From assembly GCA_013368445.1 (NCBI GenBank), contig JAACJO010000011.1:310001-374000 (forward strand): a stretch of DNA of 64,000 bases. Direction: 5' to 3'. Positions within the stretch are counted from its first letter, which is position 1. The number at the start of each line of letters is the position of its first letter. Both the position numbers and the translations under genes were made by a program. This DNA is from Leucocoprinus leucothites. Its lineage: Eukaryota; Basidiomycota; Agaricomycetes; Agaricales; Agaricaceae. Shown piece after piece: positions 34,986 to 44,928 of the stretch. The notes under the pieces were generated by a model that saw only the letters and a program-made list of their open reading frames with translations, ran no database searches and was not told the origin of the DNA.

Positions 34986-36758
34986 ATGAAGTCAGCATTC
35001 TTTGGCCTCTCACTCGTCAGTGCCGCTGCCGCACAAATCGTCGTTGGTGTCTCATCAGTTCCTGTTACGACAACTGCTGCGGCTGCTGGCTCAAGCGCTT
35101 CGTCTGGCACTCCTGCTGCTACTCCTTCTGCCGCTCCTGCTGCCGCTCCTGCCAGTGGATCTGCGAGTGCTCCAGTAGTCACCCCCAATAATGCGAACGC
35201 TGCTCCTCCCTCCCAATACACAGCACCACCAGCGCCGGGTCAGGACTTCTACCAGTACATGCCGTACGATTCTTGGAGCAATGGAGGCTATAAACAGTTA
35301 CAGTGCGGTTATGGTTACCAGAAGCAGTCCGATGGTGGTTGCGTTGCATTGCCGTGGGTGAGTGATTGGAGTGATACACGCCTATAAATAGCCTCATTAC
35401 TTATATCTATCAGTACCAACCACACATCCAAGGTTGTTACGCAACGATCATCATCAACGAGTACACGCTCTTCTTGACATCCTACTTCGTCATATCGACT
35501 CATAGCTCGTTCTAGGGGATCGTACAACTACTGCCACAACAATGATCAGACGGTCACTGTCACCAATTATGTCACCCAGGTAATTCATAGATTACATTTT
35601 CCAGTTTTCCCTCTTCTGATATGATTACTGCAGACGGTTCCAACCACCGTCACAATGACAGAGACCATGACCAAGACCATGACCGATATCAAAACTGCAA
35701 CTCAGATCTACACTTCAGTGGAAATCGTCCCTACTACTCGTGTCTGGGTCTCCACCGAGATCATCGACAGGACCAAGAATATTGAGCACACCCTCACTGC
35801 TACTGAGACTAAGACTCAGACCAATGTTTATACCCGCACGGATACAACCACTGACTTTGCTACTGAGACCCTCAAGCAAACTCAGACCGATACCGTTACT
35901 CAGCACGAGATCAAGACCGTTGTTGTCCCGACCACATACGTCAAGACATACGTTTCCACCAAAGTCATTGACAATGTACGTGCCTAAAGTCTGGTGGTGA
36001 AGGTCATTGTACTGAACAACCCTAAAGACTAAGACTGTGGTTGAAACTGCCACTTCAACCCTCGTCGACAAGATGACCTACACCCAGACAGCTACCCAGA
36101 CAGAGACCATGACCGACTTCATGACCGTCACCGCTGTCAGCACTCTTGTCCAACCTACAACATACGTCAAGACCTGGGTCCAGACTGAGACCAAGGATAG
36201 GGTGAATACCACATCTTTGATTGAACCGAAGATATAGAATATTTATGGCCCAATTAGACTAAGACCGTCCTCAACACTTTGACGTCTACTGTCACCGACG
36301 AGCAAACCATGTTGCAGACTGTCACTTACCTTTCCACCGCTACCTCCACTGCCACTGCCACTGCCACCGAAACTCAGGTCGTTCGCGAGACTGCTCTCTC
36401 TGATTGCCTTGGCAAGGTACGTTTTCCTGTAGATTGCACAAAGATCAAACTGACATTTCCCATCCTAAATCAGTGCAAGTCTTCCTGGGGCCTCATGCCG
36501 GGTAATAGCAACAACTGGAACACCTATGCTTCTCCCAGCTCTTACGCCCAGCCTACTGCCGTCGTCGTTGGTTCTAACAGCGGCTATGGTTCCTCAAGTT
36601 CTTGGGGCTCAGACGGTTCCTATGGTTCTAGCGGGTCCTACGGTTCCAGCGGTTCCTACGGTTCTAGCGGTTCCAGCGGTTCCTACGGTTCCAGCGGTTC
36701 CAGCGGTTCCTACGGTTCTAGCGGTTCCAGCGGGTCCTGCAGCTCTGGATCCTGCTAA
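34986..36758 (+). CDS. secreted Thr/Ser-rich surface protein with Gly-Ser-Tyr tail
   Basis: Seven exons: 34986..35357, 35414..35460, 35516..35579, 35634..35975, 36028..36201, 36258..36416 and 36474..36758; 480 residues. A signal peptide (MKSAFFGLSLVSAAAA) is followed by an Ala/Ser/Pro-rich linker, then a small Cys-containing region (QLQCGYGYQKQSDGGC, WYQPHIQGCYATIIINEGSYNYCHNN). The centre is a long Thr-rich region of TxT/TxTxT strands spread over three exons that look like repeats of one another. After a Cys pair (SDCLGKCKSSWG) comes a tail of repeats GSSGSYGSSGS. It is probably a heavily O-glycosylated cell-wall or matrix protein. I see no GPI-anchor hydrophobic end. Exon 2 was set by the GT donor at 35461, which restores the frame across a 55-nt intron. 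Confidence 0.85.
36610..36745 (+). repeat. tandem Gly-Ser-Tyr coding repeats
   Basis: Short repeats of GGTTCC(T)A(C/G)(C/G)-type units encode alternating SYGSSG and SSG segments at the C-terminus of the surface protein. Units are 9-18 nt long and imperfect at third codon positions. Confidence 0.85.
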
Positions 36759-37291
36759 ATGCGCTGCTGGTGCTGCTTGGTAGTTCGAATGTGGGTTGTA
36801 TGCATTAGTCACGTCGTAATTCATGATGTCCTCAAGTAGATTTTCTTTTCATCCATCAGACAAGGGACTCGCTACCAACGAACTTTTTTGATACCTTTGT
36901 GTTTTGACTTCATGCATTTTACAGCTAGGGCCTTAATTATTATTTTCTCTTTCTTTGCGACGGGTATTCCGGGTTGATTCATGTCGCATTCATCATCTTG
37001 CAGTAGTTCTGATCGTAGCTATCGTTCGTTCGCAATAAAAAGCTCATCAGACTCGAAAAAATTGCTTGAGTCATGACAGTTGATGCAACTAGTGGTGATG
37101 TTTCGATCGATGATTTGTGGTGTTGAAACATTGACGTTGAAGGTGTTGCAACAGGGATTGATGCCGTCTGAAATGAGCGCGTGAAATACTTACGCCTCCT
37201 TGCGTCATCAAATGATCAATGATACCTAAATCGTTGAGCCGGGGTATCCTCACCTACTCACCGACACTGACCGCTACTGCAACGAAACAAG
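36759..37291. other. intergenic region
   Basis: 533 bp. A possible polyadenylation signal AATAAA is at 37034-37039. No gene was recognised. The right part presumably holds the promoter of the thioredoxin-like gene. Confidence 0.5.
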
Positions 37292-37840
37292 ATGCCACTG
37301 AATATTGCTGATCACGGCTCTATAGGCCCACGCGCACTTCTCATTGTTCCCGATAAATATTTGATCTTTTATTCATCGCCTGTTCACGGCGAACTGTGGT
37401 GCCCGGTAAACTTCCACTTTGTTTCGCTGTTTCTTTCCCACCGATCAGATATTGCATAGGATTGTCGTGACGTTGAGAGTCTTGTCGAAGATACATTCAC
37501 CAAGGAGGGAGCTCCCGATGCTCTAATCGTTCACGTCGGAGACAGATCGCAGTGAGTTTAGTAGTAGAGCGCACTACAATGCATGGTGTTGGGGTTGACA
37601 CATACAAAACGTTTAGATGGAAAGCCGAATCAAACCTGTATCGAAAGGAGCCCTGGTACCTGAAAAGCATTCCGACGATCGTCAAGTTAGAAGATGTACG
37701 TATCGTTGTCTTACTTGGCATCATTTGTGGGTTCAATTCGTTCAACATCCTCGTACTCGATCCAGGGCAAGGAAATAAAAAGGCTGGTTGACAAGGAAAT
37801 CACAGCCGAGAACCTGGCGTCACTTCTGAGAGAGGGATAG
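37292..37840 (+). CDS. thioredoxin-like protein of the TXNDC17/TRP14 family
   Basis: Four exons: 37292..37405, 37460..37551, 37617..37695 and 37766..37840; 119 residues, normal for the family. The redox motif is WCPDCRD, with the two Cys codons split by an intron between CP and DC. Other family features are FYSSPVHGELWCPDC, VGDRSQWKAESNLYRK, and the cis-Pro region LKSIPTIVKLEDGKEIKRLVD. TRP14-type proteins reduce cystine, nitrosothiols and small disulfide targets with thioredoxin reductase. It ends 83 bp from the end of the molybdenum-cofactor gene (tail to tail). Confidence 0.93.
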
Positions 37841-37923
37841 AGAGACGATTGATCATATATAAATACTCGACCTACATCCCAACCGGTTATTGTAACTGCC
37901 GAGAATGAAGAGGATTTTCATGG

Positions 37924-40066
37924 CTACTGGGTTCGATTGAAATCGCCGCTTCTTCCACCAGCCTTTGCTTTAACAATGATCTCACCAATTTCCATCTCCT
38001 GCCCTGCGACAGCTTTCAACATGTCCCACACCGTCAACAAGCTGACTGATACGGCAGTCAATGCCTCCATTTCAACGCCAGTCTTGCCTTCACACGTCAC
38101 CGTGACTGAACAGTGCACACTGTGTCTGTCTTTCTGCCTAGACGTGTTCGCCGAATCTCCAGAAGTGACCTCTGGAACTAATCTGACATCTACTTTTGAT
38201 AGAGCCAGGGGGTGACAGAGTGGAATCAGGTCTGCTGTTCTCTTTGCACCCATAATACCAGCCAATTGAGCAACGGTGAGAGCATCGCCTTTACGTCGAG
38301 CTTTCTCAAAAGCTTTGCTCGCAGTAGATGATTCTTTTCGCTCTGGGTATGTAGATGTGATAAGCTCGTATGCCGTCTTAGTAATGAATATCCGGCCAGT
38401 TGCCGTGGCAGTTCGTTTGGCTGGGTTCTTGTCTGAAACGTCTACCATAGAGGCACGACCATGTTCATCCAGATGGGTCAATTGCGCCTTTGTACTATAT
38501 ACCCGCAACTGCGCAGGGCCGGGATTGAGTGCAGAGATGTTGACAAGCGGTAGTCTTAGTTTGGACATTGGTGACCTGGTAGGTATGAGTTTTGGGAGGT
38601 GGTGACCTGAGCGATAAGAGATATGTATATTAGGTAGGTAACTTGTGAACACAGGTAGACAGATAAGAGTATCATCCACCTATCAGAATCATGGGTCGAT
38701 TGGTCACCACATCAATATCCTCCATGCCTGCATGCTTTGCTTTCTTCCCAAGTACGGCTTGATGAATGACTTGGAGTATCTCATGGTCGGAGGCTCCTGC
38801 CCGCATAATGTCGCGCAGAGAGATCTCTTTGGGGTCAAATAGACAGACCTGATGCCATGTCAGGTTTGCCACACCGACAAAGCTTGTTGGGGAACATACC
38901 TTAATCTGACCGTCCGTAGTGAGCCGCAGTCGATTACATGTCCCGCAAAAATGATCTGACATGCTGCTAATGAACCCGAAGTTGCCGGCAAAGCCGGGTA
39001 TATACCATGATCGTGCAGTATCATTTAATTCGTCTGACGCTCTCTGGACGCTGGGATACTGTGTCCTGATACGCTCGAGAATTTCTGTTGACGGGACCAT
39101 CTTCTTTTTATCCCACTTATTACCTATCAACAATGGTTCAACAGTATGAATTCGCCAACTTTGTCAAACGCACCTGTGAAGGGCATGAATTCAATGAACC
39201 GAACAGAAATGGGTTTCTCCCGTGTGAGCCCGACGAAGTCTAATACTTCTGAGTCATTCAATCCTCTGATCACGACCACATTTAGCTTGACCGTTTCAAT
39301 AGGAAGCCTAAGTGCGACATCCAAAGCCTTAAGAACAGCATCGTGGCCTCTCCTCCGTGTTATGATCTCGAACTTGAATGGGTCGAGCGTATCCAGACTG
39401 AGGTTAAGGTGAGTGAGCCCGTTGTCGACTAAGCCGGGCAGTCGACGATGTAGAGCTATCCCATTAGTCGTCATAGCTAGAGATTTGAGTCCATGCTGCC
39501 TGAGCTGATTGAAGTCGCCTCCTCGGAGTGAGCCCAGAGCATAAACCATGGTGGGAGCGAGTGAACATACCCATGAGCTCCATAATTCCTTTCCGCACCG
39601 TTGGTTCACCACCAGTCAGTCGAATCTTCGTGACTCCACTTTGAACGAAAAGTCTTGCAAGTCGTAGTACTTCGGAGTTCGTCAGAAGGTTTCCGTCTGG
39701 TGAAAGTTCTACACCCTCGCTTGGCATGCAATAAAAGCCTAGAACTTTAGGTGAGATTCTGTCAAGCTCAGAGAAGCGGTACCCACATCGTAAATTACAC
39801 TTTTCGGTGAGTGATATTCGAAGGTAATCGTGCTTTCTGTTGAAAGTGTCAAAAAACTGACCCGTGAAAGGTCGTGTTGAGTCAACTACATCGATCCTTT
39901 CCTGTCGTGTGTCGATATCAGATCCATCCGAGTATTGGGTGTTGGCTGACTGACCTTTGCTCGGGTATGAGCTATGGAAGCTATGAAGCGCCTTTGTACA
40001 AGTCGAGCAACTCGCCTGCAGAGCATTGAATATTAAAGGTTGGTTGAAAGAATAGAGAATCGGCAT
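37924..40066 (-). CDS. molybdenum cofactor biosynthesis MoaA-MoaC (MOCS1/cnxABC type), with fusion switch intron
   Basis: Exons of the fusion: 37924..38606, 38680..38848, 38900..39123, 39174..39521, 39571..39738 and 39787..40066; 623 residues. MoaA/MOCS1A (radical SAM) and MoaC/MOCS1B together turn GTP into cyclic pyranopterin monophosphate, the first step of Moco synthesis. The MoaA half has CNLRCFYCMPSEG (C90, C94, C97), LTGGEPTVR and the C-terminal cluster CGTCNRLRLTTDGQIKVC. The MoaC half has LTHLDEHGRASMVDVS, MGAKRTADLIPLCHP and KTGVEMEALTAVSV. If the 73-nt intron 38607..38679 is kept, the protein stops at 38672 after 398 residues as ILIGG, the double-Gly end known to be needed by MOCS1A. 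If removed, residue 397 continues into MoaC. A basic/aromatic N-terminus suggests mitochondrial import. Confidence 0.95.
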
Positions 40067-40238
40067 CAGGAACGGCAGGGTGGCGACGAGGAGTTAGGTG
40101 AGCTTAAGGCATATCACATCACCGTAACGCTCACAGGTGACTGAGTGTGACGGACGACGCGTCAGTCAATTGGCTATCTCGACGCGTAATACCTCACCAC
40201 ATATACTCCTTCTCCGATCTCCCATTACCAGTACCAAC
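40067..40238. promoter_or_regulatory. divergent promoter of the Moco gene and PUP3
   Basis: 172 bp between start codons of divergent genes. No proteasome-associated control element or other known site could be identified with confidence. Confidence 0.5.
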
Positions 40239-41071
40239 ATGGTAATCAGTCTCTATGATTATGCAGCAGTAAAACTGACAAGCTTTGCAGTCGATTATGG
40301 ATCATAACGGTGGCTCCGTCATAGCCATGGTAGGCAAGGATTGTGTTGCCATTGCTTCGGATTTGCGTCTAGGGAACCAAGCCCTTGGTATCTCATCGAA
40401 CTTTCAGCGGGTACGGTGCTCTCATCTAGTGGCAATGATTTTAATGATTGACTTGAATGAAGGTCTTCGGTATCACGGACCGTATATATCTTGGCCTGCC
40501 GGGCCTTGCTACGGATGTGAATACTCTGTAGGCCATCCGACTTTTTGATCTCACAAGAAGCCTGATTTTTCCGGCAGGCGAGAACGATTTCGTTTCAGGG
40601 TGAACATGTACACAATTAAGGAAGAACGGGAGATTGAGCCAGAAGCTTTCGCACACCTCGTATCGTCAACATTGTACGAACATCGATTTGGCCCGTATTT
40701 TATCGAGCCCGTAATCGCTGGGCTATCAAAAACACCAACAGGAGGGATCAGGCCTTTCATTGCCGCGACCGATCTCATCGGTTGCATCAACTTTGCCAAG
40801 GACTTCGTGGTATCAGGAACAGCGAGTTCGAAGTTGTTTGGTGTTGCTGAGGGTCTATGGGAGCCTGACCTGGAGCCAGAGGACCTCTTTGAGACGATCT
40901 CGCAAACGCTGCTTAATGCAGTTGATCGTGACGCATTCTCAGGTTGGGGCGCTGTTGTTCACGTAATGTAAGTATCCCCTCACTTCTAGGGTCTCGCTGA
41001 CACGCTGAACATCGGGCTTTAGCACGAAGGACAAGGTAATCACTCGAAAACTGAAGGCAAGAATGGATTGA
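40239..41071 (+). CDS. PUP3: 20S proteasome subunit beta-3
   Basis: Five exons: 40239..40241, 40291..40410, 40463..40527, 40578..40967 and 41023..41071; 208 residues. This beta subunit has no active-site Thr and forms part of the inner rings of the 20S core. The first exon is only the ATG; the next begins TCG ATT ATG, giving MSIMDHNGGSVIAMVGKDCVAIASD, the family start. Further blocks are RIYLGLPGLATDV, RFRVNMYTIKEEREIEP, GPYFIEPVIAGL and the end ITRKLKARMD. The in-frame ATG at 40297 could be used without the first exon, but the splice signals (gtaatc...ttgcag) and the Ser-Ile residues fit known orthologs. Length matches yeast Pup3. Confidence 0.96.
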
Positions 41072-41221
41072 GTAGTTAATATCGACTGTATTTTGTATTT
41101 TTGCACGTTCCCATCCAATCCAATTGTATACCATCAGACTTACCACGGGGTTAGTCTGGATTTGATGTGTAAATCTTACTTTCCTTTATCCTTGATGCTC
41201 AATTCATCCCGGTGAACTGAC

Positions 41222-42958
41222 ATGTGTGTTGCCCATTCCATTCGAAGACTAATCCAAGCTGCATTAGTGGTTTCAATTCTTGCTTTTTATCTTGATGTCA
41301 AACGACGCTACACCCCCGTACTGCAGCTGGACAGTAGGTCTCAATGGCGACCGACATACGCGCCAGAAGCAAGCGGGAATTATTTCAAACCGTACATCAA
41401 GCATCCAAGGCCTCCAGATACGACCGCCGTTATACTTAACTGGTCTCGCCTTCCTAATGTCGTCCAGCTGGCGAAAGTCATGTGTAGCTCTCTTCAGGAT
41501 ACCCTTGCAGAGGTTTTCATTTGGAATAACAACCCTAATGCCTTAACCAAAAAGGTCAGTTCGATGCAGCGAGAACCGGCGGCATCTGTTTGACTTACTG
41601 GTGGCAGGATTTGGCCGAAGCTCAATGCCCCGGTTACATGCTCAAGATATACAACTCGCCAAAAAACATCTACTTTCAAGCTCGATTTCTCGCATGTGCT
41701 CGCGCGACCACTCCATATTGCTTCATCCAAGTCAGTTTTATTTGTCTGCAACCGTGGCGTGGATTTAGCTCTACTACAGGATGACGACTACTTCGTTCAA
41801 CCCTCAATTATACGTACTATGCGTGCTCGAATGTCAGAGACTACTGGGACTTCATTGCATCTTCTTCCATCTCACGAGATGCTCTACTCGCGCTTAAGTA
41901 CGATTGAAGTCGAGCCGACCATACGCACGCTGTTTGCGTGGCTCGGGTATGGGACGATGACGAGGCGCTCAGAAGTCCAAGAATTTATGGGTCTGCTGGA
42001 GACGCTTAACGCAACTGAAGATGTCCTCCGAATGTCGGACAACTATTTTACCGTGCTCTCAAACAGACTTCCGGAACTATGGTTCGATCAAAACTATGAA
42101 CTCGGAGGCGGGACGCCATTTACTGTCGGGACTGTGGGCGAAGAACGGAACAATCTCTATATTGTCAGAATCTCGTATTTTCTATGACTCGATACTGACG
42201 GGTCGATTAGATGGATGCAGGGAGCATTCTTGATTCACTTGCGATGCAATCGAGCCAAGCTCTAGACAAGGACTATCCTTACATTTCCTTACCGACACCT
42301 AACACTCTCGAAGATATTTCGGTCGCTCGGGCGGCATGTAGTGGAAGCCCTTGTGTGATGGAGACGAACATCGAGCTGCTACCGGCACCACTCGAATATT
42401 CTGTCTCTTTGGCATCTGATATTATCGCTCACGTCAAGAATCAGTTCATTGCAATTGGTACTAACACGATTGAACACTATCTCCGGTGTTCCCCTTCGTT
42501 CGCAGTAGATGTGGATCCACAAACGAGTTTCTGCAGTGCAGCTGGTGAGTTAGTGTTGGTTTAATCAAAGGAATATGCCTCAAAGGTCCCATTAGATGCA
42601 AAGGAGGGTGATTGGATTTCCTTAGATTGGATGATACCCTCTGAAGAGGCTCTCGAGCTCGCTCTTTTGGTTGACCAACTCACGGTGGAGATCTTGAAAC
42701 ATTGCCAGTTTGAAAGCTCGGTAGATGGTAAATCATGGGTAAGTCCCGAAATGTTGGCTTGAGGGGATTTTTTTGAATGCTCTTGTGCAGCAAAAATTGT
42801 CAAAGACACTCAAGTGTTCCAAGACAAAAGAGGAGTCATTGAAAGAGTGTAGCATAGTCTTAGGCAGAAACTCTCTTAGAAAGGTTCGAATGGTTCTAGA
42901 GAGGAGTGTTCCCCATGAATGGACCATTCATGAGATGTGGTTACGGCGCAGCGAGTAA
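41222..42958 (+). CDS. membrane-anchored glycosyltransferase candidate
   Basis: Six exons: 41222..41554, 41608..41730, 41780..42163, 42211..42544, 42596..42738 and 42791..42958; 494 residues. A short basic N-terminus and hydrophobic anchor (LIQAALVVSILAFYLD) give a type II layout typical of Golgi enzymes. The start of the lumenal part, TTAVILNWSRLPNVVQLAKVM, then EVFIWNNNP, resembles GT-A fold transferases. FIQDDDYFVQ supplies a D-x-D motif for metal and sugar nucleotide. I do not recognise the exact family; relatives in basidiomycetes are usually left as hypothetical. The call rests on the anchor, the VILNWSR-type start and the DDD motif. Confidence 0.75.
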
Positions 42959-43126
42959 ATGAATACATGGGATGCCCAATTACGTCATTGGCAGTTTCGC
43001 CGCCCGCATTGTAGCCGCCTGTAGGCGCTCATCAGGGGATCTGGTCTGCCCCATCAACACCACTGTCTGTACTCTTCTCTTCTCGTCCCAATCCCTAGTT
43101 CGCTCCTTATACACTCCAACTCGAAC

Positions 43127-44317
43127 ATGCTAAACACTGTAGTTCGTCGTACCGCTTCTGCAGGCACTGCTGCACCTATAGCAAAGAGATCTATCTCCGT
43201 ACAAGTGCGTTGAGACGTGGCATGCGAGCCTGTGACTTTCTGACCACAGTGTAGTCTTTGCTCCACGGATCGCCCGAGGCAAAGAAGGCGGGAGAACTTG
43301 AAATTCAACAACACTCGAGGTTGATTGGAAGGGGGAAGTACATTCATGCCTTTGAAAGTATGTTTTCATTGGCGCTCAGAGTCCAAGTGAGATGATTGAC
43401 GCTTTGTTTAGCCCACCGTGTGAAGCCGGATAGGATAGACGAATACAAGAAGGCTGCGTAAGTAGCCTCCTCATTTCTCTATCTTCTCCTGGGGCTCAAT
43501 TCGCGTGCTTCAGGGAGCTCTATTATAAAGGTCTCCTAGAGGACGCGCGTTTGCAAATCAAGCTCACTGGGAACTGGGAAACCTCCATTGGTGAACAGGA
43601 TACATTCATCCATATTCTCGAGTATGAAAATTATGCCGGGTTTGACAAAGCCACTGAAATTATCAAGAATTCCCAAGTAAGTAGCCTGCGGAGTGACCCC
43701 TTGTCGAAACTGAGTTTGGCTATAGCACCTAGAAGCTTACCGGGCTATGCTCCCCCATTTGAACTCCCGAGCAACGCAATTGAATCAAGAATTTGCCTTC
43801 TTCCCAACCGCTCCGCCACATGCACAAGGAGGACTGTTTGAGTTAAGAACCTACCAGCTCCAACCAGGGTCTCTCCTTGAATGGGAGAACGTGTGGTATG
43901 TTTCCGAAGTACTCGGGGTCTAATTCATTCACGGAACTCCGCATCGTGCTCAGGCGTCGAGGTATTGAAGCCCGTCGGAAATTCGTTGCACCTGTTGGTG
44001 CTTGGTTCTCCCAGGTCGGGAGACTTCACCAAGTCCATCACATGTGGCAGTATCCGTGAGTCCTCTGCTGTAGAGCTGGGTAGATAACTTTGTTTTGATC
44101 TTCATCCTCAAGATCCCTCCACGATCGCAAGGAAAAGCGCGAACAAGCCTGGCAAATTGATGGCTGGGCAGAAACTGTCTCCAAGGTTCGCTTGACTCAG
44201 TTGTTGACTCGATGTTCCGGCGGAACGAGGACTGACGTTTTCTTTCAGACCGCGAAGCTCGCAGTCTACATGGATTCTCTTATTCTCACACCGCTTCCTT
44301 TCAGCCCCCTCAAATGA
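43127..44317 (+). CDS. NIPSNAP family mitochondrial protein
   Basis: Eight exons: 43127..43204, 43255..43357, 43412..43457, 43514..43676, 43726..43895, 43954..44055, 44113..44185 and 44249..44317; 267 residues. An N-terminal presequence (MLNTVVRRTASAGTAAPIAKRS) precedes two NIPSNAP repeats. Repeat one contains KYIHAFETHRVKPDRIDEYKKAA, LTGNWETSIGEQDTFIHILEY and ENYAGFDKATEIIKNS. Repeat two contains GLFELRTYQLQPGSLLEWENVWRRG, GAWFSQVGRLHQVHHMWQYPSL and DRKEKREQAW. The family is linked to mitochondrial quality control and vesicle traffic in animals; in fungi the role is little known. The gene ends cleanly with LILTPLPFSPLK. Confidence 0.93.
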
Positions 44318-44928
44318 TCTTGCTCGGACTCCTTCTGTATAATTATAACCAGCATATACCGCTCTGTTGTCGCTTTGCCCATGGAATGTATTATTCAGCG
44401 GTCGAGGTAGACAAAGCTATCAGGTCAGCTGATTGGTTCGTGAAACGAAAATCTCGATGAGGATTGATGAGCTACTATGGGGCTTCGATGTATACCGTTC
44501 TTGTCTTGTAAATGCTTCTTTTCTCCGTTGGGGATCTCTTGATCATGGTCCAATTTTATTATGATTGACATGCACTGGCGTGTGCAAATGGCCCCAGACA
44601 CAAGCGCAGCTGACCCCAGTCTCCGCAAACCAAAATCCGGGGATCGAGCAGCGGACGGGATGTAGCAACAGAAGAGTACGAAATACTTGAGGTTGAAGGG
44701 GGTGCTCAACAGCATCGGCAAGGTTCAAACGTTCAGGTACGAGAATTTGATCGGTCTCGCGGCGGATGACATCTCCCCTGAGTGAGCCGGTCATCCGTTG
44801 TCATTTATGGCTCAGCATCACGTGCTGCCGAGAGGAGTCTCAGAGTCTTTCCAATCCACTCATACGCACCATCCTCTGTACGTTTCATCTACTTTTCCAT
44901 TCTGGATCTCAAAATCCCCAAAGAAAAT
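44318..44928. other. intergenic region before the Zn2Cys6 regulator
   Basis: 611 bp. Short frames on both strands overlap one another without family resemblance. The part next to 44929 is presumably promoter and 5' UTR. Confidence 0.45.

Noticed and set aside
44760..44928. Earlier start for the Zn2Cys6 factor
   Set aside because: Frames upstream do not join in phase to the C29 cluster; the ATG at 44929 gives a continuous basic N-terminus and correct phase.
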